This document shows positions 1 to 8,556 of a DNA stretch of 14,897 bases, piece after piece. Position 1 is the first letter of the stretch, and each line of letters opens with the position of its first letter. The stretch lies in assembly GCA_029779375.1 (NCBI GenBank), contig JAKPAR010000227.1, positions 1 to 14,897 on the forward strand. Direction: 5' to 3'. The DNA is from Bacillota bacterium. GTDB lineage: Bacteria; Bacillota; Clostridia; Tissierellales; Sporanaerobacteraceae. The notes beneath the pieces were generated by a model. That model did no database searches. It worked only from the letters and a program-made list of their open reading frames with translations, and was not told the DNA's origin. Made by a program: the position numbers and the translations under genes.

Positions 1-1059
1 TTGAAAAGCAACTTTTTTCAAATCTACCTCTTCAGATAATGGCTTGTTTTCACCATGAAGTTTCAATATCTTATATCTCGCATTTATATCAGGCAAACCT
101 ACTTCTATTTGTCTATCAAATCTACCAGGTCTTAACAAGGCCTCATCCAATGTATCTACTCTATTGGTAGCAGCAACTACAATTGTTCCTTCATTGCTAC
201 TAAAACCTGACATCTCAGTCAACAATGCATTTAAAGTTCTATCACCTTCATCATTTCCACCACTTGAAAAATTTCCTTTCCTCTTTTTACCTAGTGCATC
301 AATTTCATCAATAAATATAACGCTCTTGCCACATTGTTTCGCTTTATTGAAAAGTGCCCTTATTCTGCTTGCACCAAGTCCTGCATAGACTTGAATAAAA
401 TCAGAACCTGATACTGAAAAGAATGGTACATTTGCTTCTCCTGCCAAAGCTCTGGCAAGAAGAGTTTTACCAGTCCCCGGAGGTCCATATAGTAAAACTC
501 CTCTAGGTATTCTAGCTCCATATCTGTTGTACTTTTCAGGATTTTGAATAAAGTCTACCAATTCTTTTAATGATTCTTTTGCTTCTTCATTTCCAGCCAC
601 ATCTTCAAAAGAAGTGATAGTGCTATCTGACTTTTTGCCTTCTATATCCGATAAAAAAGCCATTTCTTTTTGAGCCTGTTTATTAATATTGCTATTTAAA
701 AAATATCCAACAATTCCCATTCCACACAGAAACAAGAGAAACGAAATACCCTGAATAAGAGTTGAATTTCCACTTGATTCTAATACCTTTACATCATTCA
801 CAAGCAACATCTCTTTAAAATCTTCTGTTCTAGGATTGTCAGTAATAAAATATTCACCTGATTTCAATTTTCCTGAAATTCTAGGACTATCTTTTAGTTC
901 TACTCTTTCTACTTGACCTTTTTTTACATAATCTATAAATTTTGAATATGAAATATCGCTATAATCTTTTTTACTATTCATATACAAATAAATACTTGAA
1001 ACTAACGCAATAGAAATTATGAGAAATAGAAGTATTTTGGTCTTTTTATTCATATTCAT
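1..1059 (-). CDS. FtsH-type membrane AAA+ protease, C-terminal part off the window
   Basis: This is the first 353 codons of an FtsH-family protein; the reading frame is still open at base 1, so the protease domain cannot be seen. Membrane segments lie at about residues 8-27 and 100-121, enclosing a short extracytoplasmic domain as in FtsH. The AAA module follows: Walker A GPPGTGKT at 192-199, Walker B with IDEID at 250-254, and a second-region-of-homology stretch ending in [10 protein letters not shown]. FtsH proteases are membrane-anchored hexamers that unfold and degrade damaged or regulatory proteins. The region around the pore loop reads [10 protein letters not shown] where canonical FtsH has the FVGVGASR type, and the segment after Walker B is also divergent. 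This suggests a clostridial FtsH paralogue rather than the main housekeeping copy, which is an inference. The ATG at 1059 has AGGAGG about 8 bases upstream. The zinc motif HExxH, expected further on, is not available to confirm peptidase activity. Confidence 0.9.
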   Translation of the reverse strand, partial: MNMNKKTKILLFLIISIALVSSIYLYMNSKKDYSDISYSKFIDYVKKGQVERVELKDSPRISGKLKSGEYFITDNPRTEDFKEMLLVNDVKVLESSGNSTLIQGISFLLFLCGMGIVGYFLNSNINKQAQKEMAFLSDIEGKKSDSTITSFEDVAGNEEAKESLKELVDFIQNPEKYNRYGARIPRGVLLYGPPGTGKTLLARALAGEANVPFFSVSGSDFIQVYAGLGASRIRALFNKAKQCGKSVIFIDEIDALGKKRKGNFSSGGNDEGDRTLNALLTEMSGFSSNEGTIVVAATNRVDTLDEALLRPGRFDRQIEVGLPDINARYKILKLHGENKPLSEEVDLKKVAFQ

Positions 1060-1092
1060 TGCTTTTCCTCCTAGTTTACATAATCTACGAAT

Positions 1093-1121
1093 ATTATAGC
1101 ATTAATTTGAATAAATGTCTA
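1093..1121 (-). promoter_or_regulatory. Sigma-A-type promoter of the FtsH-like gene
   Basis: Read on the minus strand, TAGACA (1121-1116) is followed by a 17-base spacer and TATAAT (1098-1093), with an extended TG one base before the -10. This is five of six -35 matches and a perfect -10. It lies in the 98-base gap between the 91 aa gene and the FtsH-like gene, so the protease gene can be transcribed on its own, with a leader of roughly 25-30 bases. Confidence 0.65.
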
Positions 1122-1157
1122 TTACCTACATTTGCTAATGCAGTATAAAAGCTACAT

Positions 1158-1433
1158 CTATTTTATTTTAAGTGCTTCAAGAACCCTATCAAGTTTTTCT
1201 ATTTGCTCATCATCTAAAAGGGGGCGCATCCTTTCCAATTTTTCTAACATATCTTCGTATTCTTCTTTACTCATCTCAGTTTTCATTTTCTCATTTAGTT
1301 TTATTATCTCAAAAAATATTTCATCTTCTGAAGCATCTGAATAAGTATCTGCCATGTCTTTTATCTTATCTATTTGTTCTTCTGTAGGTTCTATATCCCC
1401 TAAATTTTCAAATTTTTTTTTAAAATCGTCCAT
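1158..1433 (-). CDS. Small acidic helical protein of unknown function
   Basis: This 91-residue protein is not recognised. It is rich in Glu, Asp and Lys and has no cysteine, no membrane segment and no signal peptide. The sequence looks almost wholly alpha-helical, with heptad-like runs around residues 39-56 and 60-88 and a likely turn at the RPLLDDEQ segment. That pattern suggests a small helical bundle or a partner-binding protein in the cytoplasm. The ATG at 1433 has a strong GAGGAGGG ribosome-binding site, which with the normal codon use supports a real gene. It lies head-to-head with the 198 aa gene, 136 bases apart, and upstream of the FtsH-like gene on the same strand. The FtsH-like gene has its own promoter, so cotranscription is optional. 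A role as adaptor or substrate of that protease is possible, but nothing in the sequence shows it. Confidence 0.75.
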   Translation of the reverse strand: MDDFKKKFENLGDIEPTEEQIDKIKDMADTYSDASEDEIFFEIIKLNEKMKTEMSKEEYEDMLEKLERMRPLLDDEQIEKLDRVLEALKIK

Positions 1434-1569
1434 AAAATTCCCTCCTCAATCTTTATATTTTAATTTATGAATACGATTTTAAATATATTACTTTCAACTA
1501 GAACTATTTCAAAACATCTATCATAAACTAATATAAATAGTATTTTTAAATTTTGATTAGGAGGAAATC

Positions 1570-2166
1570 ATGAATCAAACCATTGTATTGATATTTTTAA
1601 TATATTTATCTATGCAAAGAAAAGAAAATAAAAAAACTATCTCACTAGATTTAAAAAATTTAGATATAGATAATACTTATAAAAAAATAAACATTCTAAA
1701 AAAAATTGGTCCCTATTTCCCAGAAGAAATAATACCTATACTCAACAAATCTCTATTCTTGACAGAAAAAATAGTTAAAATATGCGAAGTAGCAGACTTT
1801 GTATCAACAAATAACTACTATCAGGAAATAAACTCAGCTAGAATAGATAACAATAAAGAAAAATTCAACTACATAATATCCACATTAAAGCAAGAAATTC
1901 CTGAAGAAAAAATAAAATCAATGGACTACCCAATGAATATAATACTTAACTATGACAAATACAAATACATGATGAATATAATATCAATTATAATTTCTAA
2001 TCCTCAAAGTTTAAATGATCCAAATGAACTTCTGAAAGCTTCTGAATCTTTAATGGACGGTATGAAAGAAAATGAAAAAGAAAAGATTAAAGATATGATG
2101 AAAATGTTTGAGCTGATGAAAGCATTAGAACCATCAAATAAAGAAAAAGGTCCAAAAACTAAATAG
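1570..2166 (+). CDS. Membrane-anchored Lys/Glu-rich protein of unknown function
   Basis: This 198-residue protein is not recognised. A short hydrophobic stretch at residues 4-15 (TIVLIFLIYLSM) followed by RKENKK suggests a single N-terminal anchor with the rest in the cytoplasm. The body looks helical: a segment around KKIGPYFPEEIIPILNKS (about 44-62), a central charged region, and a C-terminal amphipathic helix at about 160-188 rich in Met, Lys and Glu, ending in a basic tail. The ATG at 1570 follows AGGAGGAAA at good spacing. Codon use is even more A-rich than in the neighbours. It is divergent from the 91 aa acidic gene and converges on the pseudouridine synthase gene with an 8-base overlap. 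The opposite charge character of the two divergent proteins makes a partnership conceivable, but this is speculation. Confidence 0.75.
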   Translation: MNQTIVLIFLIYLSMQRKENKKTISLDLKNLDIDNTYKKINILKKIGPYFPEEIIPILNKSLFLTEKIVKICEVADFVSTNNYYQEINSARIDNNKEKFNYIISTLKQEIPEEKIKSMDYPMNIILNYDKYKYMMNIISIIISNPQSLNDPNELLKASESLMDGMKENEKEKIKDMMKMFELMKALEPSNKEKGPKTK

Positions 2167-2180
2167 TTTCTGGACCTTTT
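2145..2180. terminator. Bidirectional terminator hairpin inside two overlapping gene ends
   Basis: Bases 2145-2154 pair with 2171-2180, and 2156-2161 pair with 2164-2169, leaving one A-C mismatch and a tiny loop. The stem core is GGTCCA/TGGACC, flanked by A-runs on one side and T-runs on the other, so it can end transcripts in both directions. Both stop codons, at 2164-2166 (+) and 2161-2159 (-), lie at its apex, so each arm also codes for the last residues of a protein. Confidence 0.7.
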
Positions 2181-3070
2181 AATCTTTCTATTAAATTTTT
2201 CATATCTTCTGGAAGTGGAACTTGAAACTCTATTCTCTCATTAGTTCTTGGATGTTTTGCTCCTATATAATATGCATGAAGAGCTTGCCTATCTATAAAT
2301 GGACTAGGTCTATTGTAAAGAACATCACCTATAATAGGATGTCCAATGTGTTCTAGATGTACTCTTATCTGATGACTTCTTCCAGTGTATATTTGTACTT
2401 CTAAAAGGGTTGCATCTTTATATCTTTCTACGACTCTATACCTAGTTTTGGCCTTTTTCCCATCTTCCATAACTACCTTTTTAATACTTTTATCTTCTTC
2501 TCTTCCCAAGGGTAAATCTATTATATCTTCATCCATTTCAACTATACCTTCTACTAGAGCTAAATACTTTTTCTCCACACTATTTTCTTCAAATTGTATA
2601 GCCATTTGTTGATGACTAAATGAATTTTTAGCTACTATCAATACGCCTGATGTGTCCATATCTAATCTATTTACAAATCTGATTTTCTTTTTTATATTAT
2701 TTTTCTTGTAATAATAGCTTATTCCATTAGAAATTGTACCTTCTAAATGACTTTTCGTAGGATGTACAACAATATTGGGCTCTTTGTTTATTACTAAAAG
2801 ATCATAATCTTCATATACTATAGATAAAGGTATGTCTTGAGGAAGCGTATTATCTATTTCATCTTCCATGACAATTGAAACAATATCTCCTAATTTTACT
2901 TTTTCCTTAGTTTTCACAGCTTTCCCATTTAAATAAATGGACTTTTCCCTTTTTAGTCTTCTGAAAAGTCTTCCAGAAATATTGTAGCTTAAAAGAACTT
3001 CTTCTACAGTTATATCATCACATTTTGCTTTAAATAGAACTACATTTTCACTTTCTTTCAACAAATCCAT
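2159..3070 (-). CDS. RluA/RluD-family rRNA or tRNA pseudouridine synthase
   Basis: This 303-residue enzyme should isomerise specific uridines of 23S rRNA or tRNA to pseudouridine. An S4-like RNA-binding segment covers about residues 19-69 and is followed by the catalytic domain. The signature NRLDMDTSG at 134-142 carries the catalytic aspartate D137; the family form is H/NRLDxxTSG. TGRSHQIRVHL (229-239), HPIIGDVLY (244-252) and LHA (264-266) are the other conserved blocks. Length and domain order match the RluD type. The exact RNA target cannot be told from sequence, because Firmicutes carry several paralogues. The ATG at 3070 has GGAGGATA upstream. It diverges from nadK across 112 bases and converges with the 198 aa gene, sharing a terminator. 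Confidence 0.93.
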   Translation of the reverse strand: MDLLKESENVVLFKAKCDDITVEEVLLSYNISGRLFRRLKREKSIYLNGKAVKTKEKVKLGDIVSIVMEDEIDNTLPQDIPLSIVYEDYDLLVINKEPNIVVHPTKSHLEGTISNGISYYYKKNNIKKKIRFVNRLDMDTSGVLIVAKNSFSHQQMAIQFEENSVEKKYLALVEGIVEMDEDIIDLPLGREEDKSIKKVVMEDGKKAKTRYRVVERYKDATLLEVQIYTGRSHQIRVHLEHIGHPIIGDVLYNRPSPFIDRQALHAYYIGAKHPRTNERIEFQVPLPEDMKNLIERLKGPETI

Positions 3071-3182
3071 TTCTATCCTCCAATTATTTTAGCTTTTATT
3101 GTATAATATAAACATGACATTATTTATTATTATATCAAAATCTTTTTATTTTTAAATAAAAGGTTATTTAGGAGGGAATTTT

Positions 3183-3995
3183 TTGACACAGAACAAGAAG
3201 AAAATAATAAATATTATTTCCAATAGCAATTATGACTCTAGGAAAACTTCTCAAATATTATCGAAAAAATTAGAAGACAAGGGTTTTGTAGTGCCAAAGA
3301 AATATGACAAAAATGCTTCATTAAATATTTGCATTGGTGGGGATGGAGCTTTTTTGAGAACAGTTCACAATTTCAATTTTCCCAAGATACCTTTTGTAGG
3401 GATAAATACTGGACATTTAGGTTTTTTTCAAGAAATACTTCCTGAAAATCTAGATATATTTATAGACAAATACATAAAAGGAGAATATTTAGTAGAAGAA
3501 ATATCACTTTTAGAAGCTAAAGTATGTACTAAATCCAATTGTGTAAAACTCATAGGCATAAATGAAATCGTCATAAAGGGCATAGCTTCTAAAGTAGTTC
3601 ATTTAGAAGTATACATAAATGACAATCACCTTGAAAAATTTAGTGGAGATGGAATCATAGTAGCCACTCCTGTTGGCAGTACTGCCTATAATTTTTCCAG
3701 TGGGGGAAGCATTGTATACCCTACTTTAAAAACTATGCAAATAACCCCTTTATCTCCTATAAGTTCTAAAGCTTATCGTTCACTATCAAATAGCACAATT
3801 GTACCCGGAGATATGACTATAAAAATAAAGCCAGAATCTCTATATGAAAATTCTATTTTGATAATAAATGATGGGGTCCAGTATACATATAAAGATATAA
3901 TTGAAATATATTTTACTATATCAAATATGACCATATTTAGATTGGTATTTGATGAAAATATGTATTGGAACAATTTAAAAAGCAAATTTCTATAG
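3183..3995 (+). CDS. nadK: NAD kinase
   Basis: NAD kinase phosphorylates NAD with ATP to make NADP, the only de novo route to this cofactor; it is cytosolic. The 270 residues carry the family blocks in order: GGDGAFLRTV (52-61, catalytic Asp 54), INTGHLGFF (74-82), SGDGIIVATPVGSTAYNFS (154-172), and NDGVQ near the C-terminus. The first motif reads GGDGA rather than the commoner GGDGT. The start is TTG: GGAGGG (3171-3176) sits six bases upstream, and the next in-frame ATG codons are far inside the conserved core. A TATAAT at 3102-3107 is a possible -10 box, but no good -35 is present. The gene stands alone between the divergent pseudouridine synthase gene and a strong terminator. Confidence 0.95.
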   Translation: MTQNKKKIINIISNSNYDSRKTSQILSKKLEDKGFVVPKKYDKNASLNICIGGDGAFLRTVHNFNFPKIPFVGINTGHLGFFQEILPENLDIFIDKYIKGEYLVEEISLLEAKVCTKSNCVKLIGINEIVIKGIASKVVHLEVYINDNHLEKFSGDGIIVATPVGSTAYNFSSGGSIVYPTLKTMQITPLSPISSKAYRSLSNSTIVPGDMTIKIKPESLYENSILIINDGVQYTYKDIIEIYFTISNMTIFRLVFDENMYWNNLKSKFL

Positions 3996-4011
3996 ATTTT
4001 ATGGAAAATAC

Positions 4012-4039
4012 AAAGCAAGGGAAAATTCCCTTGCTTTTT
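4012..4039. terminator. Bidirectional intrinsic terminator between nadK and pepF
   Basis: Bases 4012-4023 pair perfectly with 4026-4037 around a GCAAGGGAA/TTCCCTTGC core, followed by a T-run on the plus strand. On the minus strand the hairpin begins right after the pepF stop and is followed by a T-rich stretch, so it should end both nadK and pepF transcripts. Confidence 0.85.
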
Positions 4040-4040
4040 G

Positions 4041-5846
4041 TTATATCAATTTACTCATTTCATCTACTAGTTGACCAAACAACTTCAATGCACTATCTAC
4101 TGGTTCACTAGTAGTCATATCTACTCCTGCTTTCTTTAGTACATTTATTGGATAATCTGAATCTCCACTCTTTAAAAATCCAATATATCTATCTACTGCA
4201 GCTTTGCCATCTTTAAGTATTTGTTGAGATAAGGATACAGCTGATGAAAATCCGGTTGAGTATTGGAATACATAATAATTATAATAAAAATGAGGTATTC
4301 TTGCCCATTCACTAGCTATTTCATCATCAACTACCATTTCTTTGCCATAGTATTTTTCATTTAATTTTTTATAAGTATCATTTAAATAGGAAGCAGTCAA
4401 TGCTCCACCATTTTCCACATATCTATGAATATCTCTTTCAAATTCTGCAAACATAGTTTGTCTATATACTGTAGTTCTAAATTGTTCTAAATAGTGATTT
4501 AATAGATACAATTTTTCACTGTCATCTTTTACATTTTTTAGCATATAGTCCATCAATAAACATTCATTTGTAGTGGAAGCTATTTCAGCTAAGAAGATGC
4601 TGTATCCACCATAAATATATGGCTGTGTAGTTTTAGAAAAATAACTATGCATCGAGTGTCCCATTTCATGAGCAGTTGTAAAAATATTGTCCAATGTCTC
4701 ATGATAATTTAACAATACAAAAGGTTTAGAATCATAAGTTCCAGATGAATAAGCTCCACTTCTCTTGCCCCTATTTTCATAAACATCAATCCATCTAGTA
4801 TTAAATCCTTCTTTTAATATTTTTATATAATCTTCTCCCAATGGTTCTAATCCCTTAGCAACTATATCTTTAGCTTCTTCAAAAGGTACTTTAATATCCA
4901 CATCTTTCACTATTGGCGTATATAAATCATACATATGAAGTTCGTCTAGTCCCAACGCCTTCTTTCTGATTTCCATATACTTATGCATAGAATCAAGATT
5001 GTTGTTAACTGATTCAACTAAATTGTCATATACAGATACTGGTATATTGTTTTGGTCCAATGCAGCTTCTATACTAGAACTATATTTCCTTGCTTTTGCA
5101 TAAAAAATATTTTTCTTAACACATCCATTCAACGTAGCTGCAAAAGTATTTTCAAATCCCTTGTAAGTATGATATAGTCCTTCAAAAGCATCCTTTCTAA
5201 CTCTTCTATCTTTAAATTCCATCAATGGAATAAAGTTTCCATGAGTTATTTCAACATCATTGTTATTTTCATCTTTAATGATTGGGAATTTTATATCTGC
5301 ATCACTTAGCATTGAAAAAATATTTTCAGGAGAATTTGCTACTTCACCCATTTGAGCAAGTAAGGCCTCTTCTTCTTTAGATAATATATGCTCTTTTTTC
5401 CCAAATACTTTTTCAAGATAGTGAGCATATATCCTAAGCCCTTCTTCTTCCTCTAAATACCTCTTCAAATCACTTTCTTGCAATGACAATATTTCAGGTA
5501 TTATAAAAGAAGCTTTTTCTTCTATTTGAGCTGCTAAACTCATCCCTCTATCTGCAAGAGCTTGATAAGTACTATTTCTACTATCTTCATCTGACCTCAT
5601 TCTTGCATATACTACTACGTTTTCAGTTAATCTAAATAATTCATCTCTAAGTTTAAGGACTTCTAATAGTGTAGCACTACTTTCTACAGTTCTACCCTCA
5701 TACTCTGTTATTTTTTCTGCCAATTCTTGTGCCTTTTTAAAATCTTCTTCCCATAATTGATCATTCTCATACATTGATTCTAAATCCCATTTGTATTTTA
5801 CATCAATCTCTTCTCTTTCTAATATTCTATTTTTTTCATCAGCCAC
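4041..5846 (-). CDS. pepF: Oligoendopeptidase F, M3-family zinc metallopeptidase
   Basis: This cytosolic zinc endopeptidase cleaves oligopeptides of intermediate length and recycles peptides. The 601-residue length is typical for PepF. The N-terminal half is the helical oligopeptidase F domain; the M3 catalytic domain carries HEMGH at 393-397 (ligands His393 and His397, catalytic Glu394). The third ligand is probably Glu421 in FLAEIAS. The GTG start at 5846 has GGAGGGG at good spacing. An ATG overlapping that GTG by one base is in another frame and closes soon, so it was not used. The gene follows the PBP gene by 57 bases on the same strand with no terminator between, so it may be the last gene of the FHA-SEDS-PBP operon. 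That link is positional only. A strong terminator lies just after its stop. Confidence 0.95.
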   Translation of the reverse strand: MADEKNRILEREEIDVKYKWDLESMYENDQLWEEDFKKAQELAEKITEYEGRTVESSATLLEVLKLRDELFRLTENVVVYARMRSDEDSRNSTYQALADRGMSLAAQIEEKASFIIPEILSLQESDLKRYLEEEEGLRIYAHYLEKVFGKKEHILSKEEEALLAQMGEVANSPENIFSMLSDADIKFPIIKDENNNDVEITHGNFIPLMEFKDRRVRKDAFEGLYHTYKGFENTFAATLNGCVKKNIFYAKARKYSSSIEAALDQNNIPVSVYDNLVESVNNNLDSMHKYMEIRKKALGLDELHMYDLYTPIVKDVDIKVPFEEAKDIVAKGLEPLGEDYIKILKEGFNTRWIDVYENRGKRSGAYSSGTYDSKPFVLLNYHETLDNIFTTAHEMGHSMHSYFSKTTQPYIYGGYSIFLAEIASTTNECLLMDYMLKNVKDDSEKLYLLNHYLEQFRTTVYRQTMFAEFERDIHRYVENGGALTASYLNDTYKKLNEKYYGKEMVVDDEIASEWARIPHFYYNYYVFQYSTGFSSAVSLSQQILKDGKAAVDRYIGFLKSGDSDYPINVLKKAGVDMTTSEPVDSALKLFGQLVDEMSKLI

Positions 5847-5903
5847 ATTATCCCCTCCTATTTTAGTCTACTAGTATAGTTTACATCATTTAATATAAAT
5901 AAT

Positions 5904-7310
5904 CTATTCTAAAATTTTATTTAAAACCTCTAGCATCAAATCTCTGGCTATAGGAGCTGCACTTTTCCCACCAGTTGAACCTTCATTTTCTAATACTACG
6001 CTTATAGCTACTTTAGGATTATCTGCTGGTGCAAAACCTATAAACCAAGCATGAGCCTTACCTGAAGCATTCTCAGCAGTACCTGTTTTCCCTGCTACCT
6101 TCACATTTTTTATTCTAGCACCTTTTCCAGTACCTCTTTTTACAACCTCTACCATCATATTTTTCACTTCATTGGCTGTAAAACTGTCTGTAACATGAGA
6201 AATATTCTCTGTATAATTAGTTTTTATCACATGACCATCAGGAGATATAATCTCTTTCACTAAAATAGGCTTCACCATATCTCCCCCATTTGCAATAGCA
6301 GAAGCTACCATAGCCATATTTAGTGGTGTAACAAGGACTTTTCCTTGGCCAATACTTGCAGCTGCAATATCTGTTTTCCCTATATTTTCCCTATAGGGAG
6401 ATATAGATTTGCTCACAGGTAAATCAAAAGGCACACTCTTATTTAACATAAACTTTTCTGACACTTCTCCCATTTTTTCTTTTCCCACTTGAAGACCCAT
6501 ATTGGCAAAGTATGAATTGCAAGATTTAACTAAGGCTTCTTCTAAATTTAAATTTCCATGAGCCTTTCCACCATAATCTTTTAAAATATATCCATCAATT
6601 TTGGTTGAGCCAGTACATTTATAGTTTCTATCTATATTTGAACTTTCCAAACTAGCCACAGCAGTTATGACCTTGAAAGTAGAACCTGGAGCATATAATC
6701 CATTGGTAGCCCTGTTTAAAAAAGGGCTATCAGGATCTTCTACTATAGTCTTCCAATCTTCTCTCAAAGTACTAGGATTGAAGTTTGGCTGACTGACCAT
6801 AGCATATATATCTCCTGTTTTAGGATTCATGACAACTATTGAACCTTTTTTCCCCTTTAAAAGACTGTTGGCCTTTTCCTGTATTCCATGATCTATTGTC
6901 AACTTCAATGTATTTCCTTCACTATTAGGTTCTATAATCTTCTTTAACTCGTTTAAAGTTGTATTCTCCTTTAAATTTAAAAGTTCATTGTTATAGCTTG
7001 CTTCCAATCCAGCTTTTCCATATTCCCTATAGCTATATCCAATTATATGTCCATAAAGACTTCCATAATTGTAATGTCTAGTAGATGATTCTTCAGTTTT
7101 TTCACTATATACCAATATCTTACCATTTCTGTCAATTATCATGCCTCGTAAAATATTTTCCTCATCTATCCACAATCTCTTGTTATAGCTGTTACTTTTT
7201 ATAGCTGGAGCTGTAAAAACTTGAAAACAACTCAAATAAACTATTAGGCCTACAAAGAGAATACATACAACTGTAAAAACTCTTATCATTCTCTTAAGCT
7301 CTTTGTTCAT
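5904..7310 (-). CDS. Class B penicillin-binding protein (peptidoglycan transpeptidase), PbpA type
   Basis: This is a peptidoglycan DD-transpeptidase that crosslinks strands made by its SEDS partner. It has a short cytoplasmic N-terminus, one membrane anchor at about residues 10-28, a compact dimerisation region with GHIIGYSYREYGKAGLEA (87-104), and the transpeptidase domain. The three active-site motifs are intact: STFK at 210-213 with nucleophile Ser210, SCN at 263-265, and KTG at 408-410. There is no PASTA domain. At 468 residues it is short for PBP2/PBP3 proteins and closer in length and layout to actinobacterial PbpA. The ATG at 7310 lies inside the end of the SEDS gene (17-base overlap), with GAGG six bases upstream, so translation is probably coupled. 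Whether it serves elongation, division or sporulation cannot be decided from sequence. Confidence 0.93.
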   Translation of the reverse strand: MNKELKRMIRVFTVVCILFVGLIVYLSCFQVFTAPAIKSNSYNKRLWIDEENILRGMIIDRNGKILVYSEKTEESSTRHYNYGSLYGHIIGYSYREYGKAGLEASYNNELLNLKENTTLNELKKIIEPNSEGNTLKLTIDHGIQEKANSLLKGKKGSIVVMNPKTGDIYAMVSQPNFNPSTLREDWKTIVEDPDSPFLNRATNGLYAPGSTFKVITAVASLESSNIDRNYKCTGSTKIDGYILKDYGGKAHGNLNLEEALVKSCNSYFANMGLQVGKEKMGEVSEKFMLNKSVPFDLPVSKSISPYRENIGKTDIAAASIGQGKVLVTPLNMAMVASAIANGGDMVKPILVKEIISPDGHVIKTNYTENISHVTDSFTANEVKNMMVEVVKRGTGKGARIKNVKVAGKTGTAENASGKAHAWFIGFAPADNPKVAISVVLENEGSTGGKSAAPIARDLMLEVLNKILE

Positions 7311-8544
7311 TTTCTTCCTCTCCTTCTGTATCCAACTCTTCAGAAGCTACCTGTAAAATTCCAAGTGCGATAAAGCTAGCAATCATAGAACTACCTCCAT
7401 AACTTATAAATGGAAGTGTAATACCCGTTAGTGGTATCATTTTAATGACACCACCAAATATGATAAAAGCTTGAAAACCAAACATTGCACTTATTCCAAA
7501 GGCAACAATCCTAAAAAACAAATTTTCTTGACTAAAAGCAATTTTAAATCCTCTATATACAAGAATCAAAAACAACATCATGACAGCAATACCTGCAAAT
7601 ATTCCCATTTCCTCACAAATAGCTGAAAAAATAAAATCTGTATGAACTGCAGGTATAAAATCAGGATGCCCAAGTCCAACTCCAGTTCCAAAAAATCCTC
7701 CACTAGCTATAGCAAATAAGGATTGAGTTATCTGATATCCTTTATTGTCTATATATTTCCAGGGATCTATCCAAGTTTCAATTCTTATCTTTACATGATC
7801 AAATATAAAATAGCTTGCCAAAGCTCCTACAAAAGCCAAAAACACATTATATAATATAAGCTTTCTATCTTCTTCATACACATACTGTATACTCAAAAAT
7901 ATCAGATAAAATACTGCAGCTGCTCCTAAATCTTTTTGTAAAAACAAAAATCCAATAAATCCATATACTACAAGGAATAATTTGTATCCTCCCTTTTTAT
8001 CTAAATTGTACTTTTTTTGATTTGTGTAATAAGAAGCAACAAAAAAGATAAATAATAATTTTATGATCTCCGAAGGTTGAAAACTAAACCTTCCTATTTT
8101 AATCCAGTTCTTAGCACCACCAATTCTTTGACCAAAAATTAATGTAAAAATAAACAATATCATAGAAGCTATAACATAAAACTTAAGCCATTTATCCCAA
8201 TCTTTTATTTTTTTTACAATAACATAAGTTATAAAAAAAGCCACAATTCCCGCACTTACCCAAACTACTTGTTTAGCTCCTAAATTAGGATCTATTCTAT
8301 AAATCATGATTATTCCAAGGGTAATAAGCATAGTGACAATCAAAAAAATATAGTGATCTCCAGAAGATATTTTTAACAAAATAAAATTAGATATATATAT
8401 AATGAATACAAGACTAACCCCTGTGATGAGAGTAAATTTATCTGGATTTTCAGCGTTATGGATAAATAAAAGAAATATAGCCATTAAATCTACCAAAACA
8501 AGAAGATTTCTTGGAACTCTATAACTAATCAATTTTTTATTCAT
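7294..8544 (-). CDS. FtsW/RodA/SpoVE-family SEDS peptidoglycan glycosyltransferase
   Basis: SEDS proteins polymerise lipid II into glycan strands and work as a pair with a class B PBP. This 416-residue polytopic protein has about ten membrane helices. The family blocks are present: NWIKIGRFSFQPSEIIKLLF (146-165), QKDLGAAA (203-210), the large loop RIETWIDPWKY (254-264) whose Asp260 aligns with the catalytic aspartate of RodA, HTDFIFSAICEE (301-312), and the C-terminal LPFISYGGSS signature. An acidic tail (EELDTEGEEENEQ) ends the protein. The ATG at 8544 has AAGGAG overlapping the stop of the FHA gene, and the end overlaps the PBP start. The order FHA-SEDS-PBP with such tight spacing implies one operon and one complex. 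RodA versus FtsW versus SpoVE cannot be settled here. Confidence 0.94.
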   Translation of the reverse strand: MNKKLISYRVPRNLLVLVDLMAIFLLFIHNAENPDKFTLITGVSLVFIIYISNFILLKISSGDHYIFLIVTMLITLGIIMIYRIDPNLGAKQVVWVSAGIVAFFITYVIVKKIKDWDKWLKFYVIASMILFIFTLIFGQRIGGAKNWIKIGRFSFQPSEIIKLLFIFFVASYYTNQKKYNLDKKGGYKLFLVVYGFIGFLFLQKDLGAAAVFYLIFLSIQYVYEEDRKLILYNVFLAFVGALASYFIFDHVKIRIETWIDPWKYIDNKGYQITQSLFAIASGGFFGTGVGLGHPDFIPAVHTDFIFSAICEEMGIFAGIAVMMLFLILVYRGFKIAFSQENLFFRIVAFGISAMFGFQAFIIFGGVIKMIPLTGITLPFISYGGSSMIASFIALGILQVASEELDTEGEEENEQRA

Positions 8545-8556
8545 TTTTTCAACTCC

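Noticed and set aside
164..388. Plus-strand open frame opposite the FtsH-like gene
   Set aside because: It is an antisense shadow of the AAA domain; the conserved motifs read on the other strand.
3071..3182. Divergent promoters between the pseudouridine synthase gene and nadK
   Set aside because: A TATAAT exists at 3102-3107, but neither strand offers a -35 box at proper spacing; in DNA this AT-rich I did not list it as a feature.
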